A stretch of 64,000 bases of DNA from Clostridium sp. chh4-2 (GTDB lineage Bacteria > Bacillota > Clostridia > Lachnospirales > Lachnospiraceae), in contig NZ_PKUU01000023.1 in the NCBI RefSeq assembly GCF_002899675.1, positions 1 through 64,000 of the forward strand. The letters run 5' to 3'. Numbering within the stretch: the stretch's first letter is position 1; each line of letters begins with the position of its first letter. Shown piece by piece: positions 59,750 through 64,000 of the stretch. A program made the position numbers and the translations under genes. The notes below the pieces were generated by a model. It was not told the origin of the DNA. It worked only from the letters and a program-made list of their open reading frames with translations, and ran no database searches.

Positions 59750-60101
59750 AGGCCAGCGAAAACCAGCACGAAAGAGAAAGCCGGAACGGGCCGCAGGGCC
59801 GACGGCAGAAGATAAAGACATCTGGGATCGTATGGAACCCCTAAGAGATACTTAGGCCCATAAGAGCAGAACGAGGCAGGTAGAAGCTGAATTCCGAATC
59901 AGCTTCTAAAGCGCCACTGAGCCGTGAAGTCATAAAGAGTTCACTGCGAATGGCGCTGGCCTGTCTCGTTCTGCCCTTATGGGCCTTAGTATCTCTTAGG
60001 GGTGAATCCCGAATTCCATTTGGCTTGTTCTTCCTCCTCCGGCCCGAATGCCCCTTGAACGCTTCGCCTTCCTGGTTCGCCTCCCGATTCCGTGCGTATC
60101 T
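59750..60101 (+). repeat. Large hairpin element, copy 3 (subtype B)
   Basis: Same plan as the copies at 394-707 and 24449-24763: inner helix CAGAACGAGGCAGG with CCTGTCTCGTTCTG, apical hairpin AGAAGCTGA/TCAGCTTCT around ATTCCGAA, and the second hairpin AGCGCCA/TGGCGCT around GAAGTCATAAAGAGTTCA. Stem bases differ from subtype A in compensating pairs. The outer left arm appears shortened compared with copy 4. The right end touches the stop codon of the minus-strand ABC-F gene. Confidence 0.85.
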
Positions 60102-61653
60102 ATACTAAAAGAGACCATTCACTGCAATCCCACACCTTTGTGGCCAATCCTTCGTAAAATTCAGGTTCATGGCAGATCAGCAAGATGCTTCCCTTATAGG
60201 CCTTCAGCGCCCGTCTCAGTTCTTCTTTGGCCTCCACGTCCAGATGGTTGGTGGGCTCGTCCAGTAAAAGGATATTGGTCTCCCTGTTTATCAGCTTGCA
60301 CAAACGCACTTTTGCCTGCTCCCCGCCGCTCAGCACGCGGACCTGGCTTTCGATATGTTTTGTGGTCAGACCGCATTTTGCCAGAGCTGCGCGGACCTGG
60401 TACTGAGTATAGGAAGGAAATTCTTTCCAGATCTCCTCAATACATGTGGTCTTGTTCCCGGCAGCCATCTCCTGCTCGAAATATCCGATATACAGGTAGT
60501 CTCCAAGCTCTACCTCACCGCTGATTGGCTGGATTAATCCCAAAATGCTTTTCAAAAGCGTCGTCTTTCCAATTCCATTGGCGCCGCGGAGCACGATCTT
60601 TTCTCCCCGCTCCATCACAAGATTTAAAGGTTTTGACAGAGGTTTGTCATAACCGATCACAAGATCGTGGGTTTCAAACAGGTACTTTCCTGCTGCGCGC
60701 GCTTCCATAAAGTTAAATTCAGGCTTTGGTTTCTCCCGGGCCAGTTCGATCACTTCCATCTTATCCAGCTTTTTCTGCCGCGACATGGCCATATTTCTGG
60801 TGGCAACACGGGCTTTATTGCGGGCAACAAAATCCTCCAGCTCAGCGATTTCCTGCTGCTGGCGCTTGTATGCGGCCTCTAACTGGGACTTTTTAACCGC
60901 ATATACTTCCTGGAATTTATCATAATCTCCTACATAGCGGTCCAAACGCTGATTTTCCATGTGGTAGATCAGGTTGACCACGCTGTTTAAAAACGGGATA
61001 TCATGGGAAATGAGAATGAATGCATTTTCATAATCCAAAAGATACCGTTTCAGCCATTCGATGTGCTGCACATCCAGATAGTTGGTCGGCTCGTCCAATA
61101 AGAGGATATCCGGCTTTTCAAGCAGCAGCTTACCCAGTAAAACTTTTGTTCTCTGGCCTCCGCTCAATTCCGTAACGTCTTTGTCCAGACCGATCTCATC
61201 CAGCCCCAAAGCGCGCCCTACTTCTTCCACCTTGGCATCTATAATATAGAAATCATGGGCCATTAAAAGATCCTGAATCGTGCCCAGTTCTTCCATCATC
61301 TGATTCATTTCCTCTTCGGATGCTTCTCCCATCCGGTCACAGATGTCATTCATGTGGGCTTCCATGTCGAAAAGAAATGCAAAGGCGCTCTTTAAAACAT
61401 CCCGAATGGTCATTCCCTGAGCCAGCACCGCATGCTGGTCCAGATATCCGACGCGGACATTTTTCGCCCACTCCACCTTTCCTTCGTCCGGCATCAGCTT
61501 GTCGGTAATAATATTCATGAATGTGGATTTTCCTTCTCCATTGGCTCCGATCAGCCCAATATGTTCTCCCTTTAATAAGCGGAAAGAGACATCCTGGAAA
61601 ATGGCTCTGTCGCCAAATCCATGGCTCAGATGCTCTACATTTAATATACTCAT
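60100..61653 (-). CDS. ABC-F family ATPase
   Basis: A 517-aa soluble protein with two ABC ATPase domains and no membrane part. Walker A motifs are GANGEGKST and GANGIGKTT, signatures LSGGQ and LSGGEQ, and Walker B LLLDEPTN twice. The linker between them is charged and helical (YKRQQQEIAELEDFVARNKARVAT). ABC-F proteins act on the ribosome (translation factors or antibiotic protection); this one looks like the housekeeping YbiT/YkpA kind. GGAG lies eight to nine bases before the ATG. Confidence 0.92.
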   Translation of the reverse strand: MSILNVEHLSHGFGDRAIFQDVSFRLLKGEHIGLIGANGEGKSTFMNIITDKLMPDEGKVEWAKNVRVGYLDQHAVLAQGMTIRDVLKSAFAFLFDMEAHMNDICDRMGEASEEEMNQMMEELGTIQDLLMAHDFYIIDAKVEEVGRALGLDEIGLDKDVTELSGGQRTKVLLGKLLLEKPDILLLDEPTNYLDVQHIEWLKRYLLDYENAFILISHDIPFLNSVVNLIYHMENQRLDRYVGDYDKFQEVYAVKKSQLEAAYKRQQQEIAELEDFVARNKARVATRNMAMSRQKKLDKMEVIELAREKPKPEFNFMEARAAGKYLFETHDLVIGYDKPLSKPLNLVMERGEKIVLRGANGIGKTTLLKSILGLIQPISGEVELGDYLYIGYFEQEMAAGNKTTCIEEIWKEFPSYTQYQVRAALAKCGLTTKHIESQVRVLSGGEQAKVRLCKLINRETNILLLDEPTNHLDVEAKEELRRALKAYKGSILLICHEPEFYEGLATKVWDCSEWSLLV

Positions 61654-61828
61654 CTTTAAAACTCCTTCGTATCCAAAGGGTATTCCCCTCCTTACAGTGT
61701 CTTTCCTATTTTATCGGATAACCTTCGGAATGGCAAGGGGAAAATCGTGCCGGAACGTAGGTTTTGTTCAGCGTTTATCCTTATCCGCAAACTCCGGTAA
61801 CCACTGAGGCGGATAATCTTACGTACAG

Positions 61829-61857
61829 TTGCATTTTTTATAAAAAACAACTATTAT
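61829..61857 (+). promoter_or_regulatory. Promoter of the CmpB-like gene
   Basis: TTGCAT (61829-61834) and TATTAT (61852-61857) are 17 bases apart, about 35 bases before the ATG at 61893. Confidence 0.6.
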
Positions 61858-61892
61858 AATAATCAATGGCTTTGAGTAAAGGAGATTCATCT

Positions 61893-62807
61893 ATGTACAC
61901 ATACGCTTGGTATCACTGGCTTACATTTTTCTATATTTATTGTTTTTTCGGCTGGATCTTTGAATCCACCTATGTATCCTTAAAGCAGGGCCGTTTCGTC
62001 AACCGCGGCTTTCTCCGCCTTCCGCTGCTTCCGCTTTACGGCACCGGAGCCGTGATGATGCTGTGGGTATCCCTTCCTGTAAAAAACAACCTGTTTCTCG
62101 TCTATATCTCAGGCGTAATCGCTGCGACGATCCTGGAATATGTTACAGGCTATGTTATGGAACGGTTATTTAAGATGAAATACTGGGATTACAGCAACCA
62201 GCGCTTTAACATCCATGGCTATATCTGCCTCAGTTCTTCTATCGCCTGGGGATTTTTAACTATATTTATGACTGAAATTGTCCATAAACCGGTGGAAGAC
62301 CTGGTGCTTCATCTAAATCCGGTGCTGGAACTGACGCTTCTTGGCATCATCAGCGCTTCTTTCGTGGCCGACTCCATCCAGTCCGTACGGGAAGCTCTCG
62401 ACCTTGGCCGCGCTTTGGAGGCCATGACAAAGATGAAAGCCGAATTGGAGGACATACAGGTTCAGATGGCGCTTTTAAAAGCCGAAACCTCCCAGCGCGT
62501 CAATGATTTCAGGGAAGATACGGCTTCTAAGGTCAATGAATTAAAGGTTTTAAGAGAAGACGCAGCTCAGAAGCTTGCGGATTTGAAACAGGATACCGCA
62601 ATGCGCGTTGCCGGACTGAAGACCGAGACAGAAACTGCTTTAAATGCCCGTCTGGAGCTTTTGACTGAAAACAGGCGGAAGATGAAACAGCATATGACAT
62701 TTTATAAAAAAGGACTTTTGCGGGGTAACCCTTCTGCTTCTTCCAAGCGGTTTGCCGAGGCATTAAAGGAGCTTAGGGAAACGATTGAGCAGAAGAAATC
62801 CGCCTGA
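61893..62807 (+). CDS. CmpB-like (ABC-transporter type IV) membrane protein with coiled-coil tail
   Basis: A 304-aa protein. The N-terminal half has about five membrane helices of the family named putative ABC-transporter type IV (FGWIFESTYVSLKQGRFVNRG, LPLYGTGAVMM, YWDYSNQRFNIHGYICL). The C-terminal half is a long charged helix with a heptad-like pattern (AEL/VNDFRED/VNELKVLRED), probably cytoplasmic. I choose 61893 for AAGGAG eight bases upstream; a Met nine codons earlier lacks one. Its function is not known. Confidence 0.82.
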   Translation: MYTYAWYHWLTFFYIYCFFGWIFESTYVSLKQGRFVNRGFLRLPLLPLYGTGAVMMLWVSLPVKNNLFLVYISGVIAATILEYVTGYVMERLFKMKYWDYSNQRFNIHGYICLSSSIAWGFLTIFMTEIVHKPVEDLVLHLNPVLELTLLGIISASFVADSIQSVREALDLGRALEAMTKMKAELEDIQVQMALLKAETSQRVNDFREDTASKVNELKVLREDAAQKLADLKQDTAMRVAGLKTETETALNARLELLTENRRKMKQHMTFYKKGLLRGNPSASSKRFAEALKELRETIEQKKSA

Positions 62808-62824
62808 TAACATTCACGGGTACA

Positions 62825-62898
62825 ATAAAAAAATCCCTTCAATCATAACAGTCGGCCCAGATAATTGCCGGTTGCCCATGATTGAAGGGATTTTTTCA
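62825..62898. terminator. Bidirectional terminator between CmpB-like and GH4 genes
   Basis: AAAAAATCCCTTCAATCAT (about 62828-62846) pairs with ATGATTGAAGGGATTTTTT (62878-62896) across a structured loop, with A-runs and T-runs at both edges. It serves both convergent genes. Confidence 0.88.
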
Positions 62899-62930
62899 TT
62901 CAAAACCTTTATTTTAACCGTAATCTCTCA

Positions 62931-64000
62931 TCAGCAGTCCTTACATTCCCATAGTGCTTCCGGAAGATAATCTTTCTGCGCATTGAGAATCTCAACGGTC
63001 AGGCTCTTTATCTCATCCGGAGTCAGAATGCTGTTAACCAACGGATCAGCCATAAATGCCCAGTACACATACTTCCAATCCCTCTTTATAAATGCTTCCA
63101 CTGCCAATCGGTGCACATTGATCTCCATACTGCAAAGCATGGCCAGCTGCATGGGCAGCTCTCCGTATCTGCATGGCTGTACTCCGTTTTTGTCCACCAT
63201 ACACGCCACCTCCACGCAGGCATCATCCGGCAGGTTTGAGATCAAACCATTATTTATGCAGTTCGCATATATCTTACATGGAACTCCCGTAATCATCGCA
63301 TTGATAATCTCCGCTCCATACTCCACGCTGTTTTCCGGAAACGGCAGTGTCCTGTTTTTGGCCTGCTCCACTTTTTTGGCAAAATCCATAGTTTTTGCAG
63401 CGATATTTTTCTTATATATATCCGTATGGATATCCAGTTCTTCTCTGAGTTTCGGTGTTCTCATATAGTATGGCACATACTCTCCTAAATGCTGGCTGGA
63501 TTCAGTAACCATATACCCAAAACGGTTCATTAAATCGATCCGCGCCCTTCCTAAAGATGCGAATATCTGGTCATCTGTGGAAATATCGTTCTGATAAAGC
63601 TCCGGCGCTTTGCTCTTCAGCGCCGGGTATAAATCTTTGCCGTCCTTTTCAAATTTTAAAATAAAGCTCAGATGATTGATCCCTGCGGCCTCATAGGTAA
63701 TATCCTCATAAGACACGCCGATGGCTTTTGCCATTTGCCGGGTTGTTCCCTGAACACTATGGCATAATCCGATAAAAGGCACTTTACTGATCTTTGAAGC
63801 TGCCATCACATTTATCTGCTGCGGATTCGTATAGTTAAGTACGACAGCTCCCGGCGCCGAAACCTTCTCAATCATTCCCAGCATCTTTTCTAAAAATACC
63901 ATGGTACGCAGCCCTCTTGACACTCCTCCCACTCCGCATGTATCGCCCACAGTCTGATATAAGCCATACTTTTTCGGAATATCCATATCTTTTTCCGACG
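62931..64000 (-). CDS. Glycoside hydrolase family 4 enzyme (alpha-galactosidase/glucosidase type), cut by window edge
   Basis: At least 355 residues of an NAD- and metal-dependent GH4 glycosidase. The reading frame continues past 64000 (SEKD before the first visible Met), so the N-terminal Rossmann part lies outside. Visible are the conserved KYGLYQTVGDTCGVGGVSRGLRT, NYTNPQQIN, the metal-binding Cys in GLCHSVQG and His in AAGINHLSF. CHSVQG resembles MelA-like alpha-galactosidases, but the substrate is uncertain. Confidence 0.85.
   Translation of the reverse strand, partial: SEKDMDIPKKYGLYQTVGDTCGVGGVSRGLRTMVFLEKMLGMIEKVSAPGAVVLNYTNPQQINVMAASKISKVPFIGLCHSVQGTTRQMAKAIGVSYEDITYEAAGINHLSFILKFEKDGKDLYPALKSKAPELYQNDISTDDQIFASLGRARIDLMNRFGYMVTESSQHLGEYVPYYMRTPKLREELDIHTDIYKKNIAAKTMDFAKKVEQAKNRTLPFPENSVEYGAEIINAMITGVPCKIYANCINNGLISNLPDDACVEVACMVDKNGVQPCRYGELPMQLAMLCSMEINVHRLAVEAFIKRDWKYVYWAFMADPLVNSILTPDEIKSLTVEILNAQKDYLPEALWECKDC

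Overview
The window looks like a chromosomal segment of a Gram-positive, gut-type clostridium, most likely Lachnospiraceae (Clostridium cluster XIVa). The reasons are the rho-rpmE-DUF1385-prmC-prfA block, the rpmG-secE-nusG-rplK-rplA-rplJ-rplL block with its L10 leader, strong AGGAGG ribosome binding sites, TTGACA/TATAAT promoters, an LPXTG surface protein, cell-wall-binding repeat proteins, and LplABC-type sugar uptake next to an AraC/YesN regulator. Most genes lie on the minus strand. I saw no rRNA, tRNA or CRISPR.

Layout. 1-730: repeats only (half of a large hairpin element, a tandem array of palindromic elements, a complete large hairpin element). 0.7-2.9 kb: ZIP metal transporter and a rubredoxin-glutamate synthase-like protein. 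3.2-6.9 kb: LPXTG protein with an acidic repeat, and a small secreted cell-wall-binding protein. 7-9 kb: leuA with a long leader. 9.2-13.5 kb: rfbA-rfbB-rfbD-glmM (dTDP-sugar and cell-envelope precursors). 13.8-16.1 kb: a four-repeat protein of unknown function divergent from a BTAD/SARP-type regulator. 16.1-17.1 kb: remnant of an element inserted at the 3' end of prfA. 17.1-22.1 kb: prfA, prmC, DUF1385, rpmE, rho. 22.2-24.3 kb: rarA/mgsA and a polysaccharide deacetylase. 24.4-24.8 kb: second large hairpin element. 24.8-28.3 kb: zinc-ribbon surface protein, diguanylate cyclase, XRE regulator, cold-shock protein. 28.6-32.1 kb: ribosomal protein/secE/nusG operon. 32.3-39.6 kb: MBOAT and AlgJ-like acetylation pair, GNAT, comFC, recD2, mreB. 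40-43.3 kb: a large secreted protein with an apparently permuted papain-like protease. 43.5-48.5 kb: two M20 peptidases around a YfcC-type carrier, with a divergent CdaR/PucR-type regulator. 48.5-59.5 kb: beta-glycoside uptake and breakdown locus (SBP, two permeases, 2-hydroxyacid dehydrogenase, GH2, GH1) with a divergent AraC-type sensor-regulator. 59.7-60.1 kb: third complete large hairpin element. 60.1-64 kb: ABC-F ATPase, CmpB-like membrane protein, and a GH4 glycosidase cut by the window edge.

Best leads. (1) A 46-bp perfect palindrome sits in frame inside the deacetylase gene and has relatives elsewhere in the window, some keeping a similar translation. (2) A roughly 300-nt inverted-repeat element occurs in three complete copies and one partial copy, with paired base changes in its stems; the three complete copies end next to stop codons. 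(3) Two promoters share a TGTAAC direct repeat of 11-bp period at an identical distance from the -10 box. One drives the LPXTG protein and the other the gene divergent from the SARP-type regulator, so a small surface regulon is likely. (4) In the 1101-aa protein the catalytic Cys half of a C1A protease lies after the His/Asn half. (5) A 36/39-bp duplication of the prfA 3' end brackets a 0.9-kb AT-rich insert.
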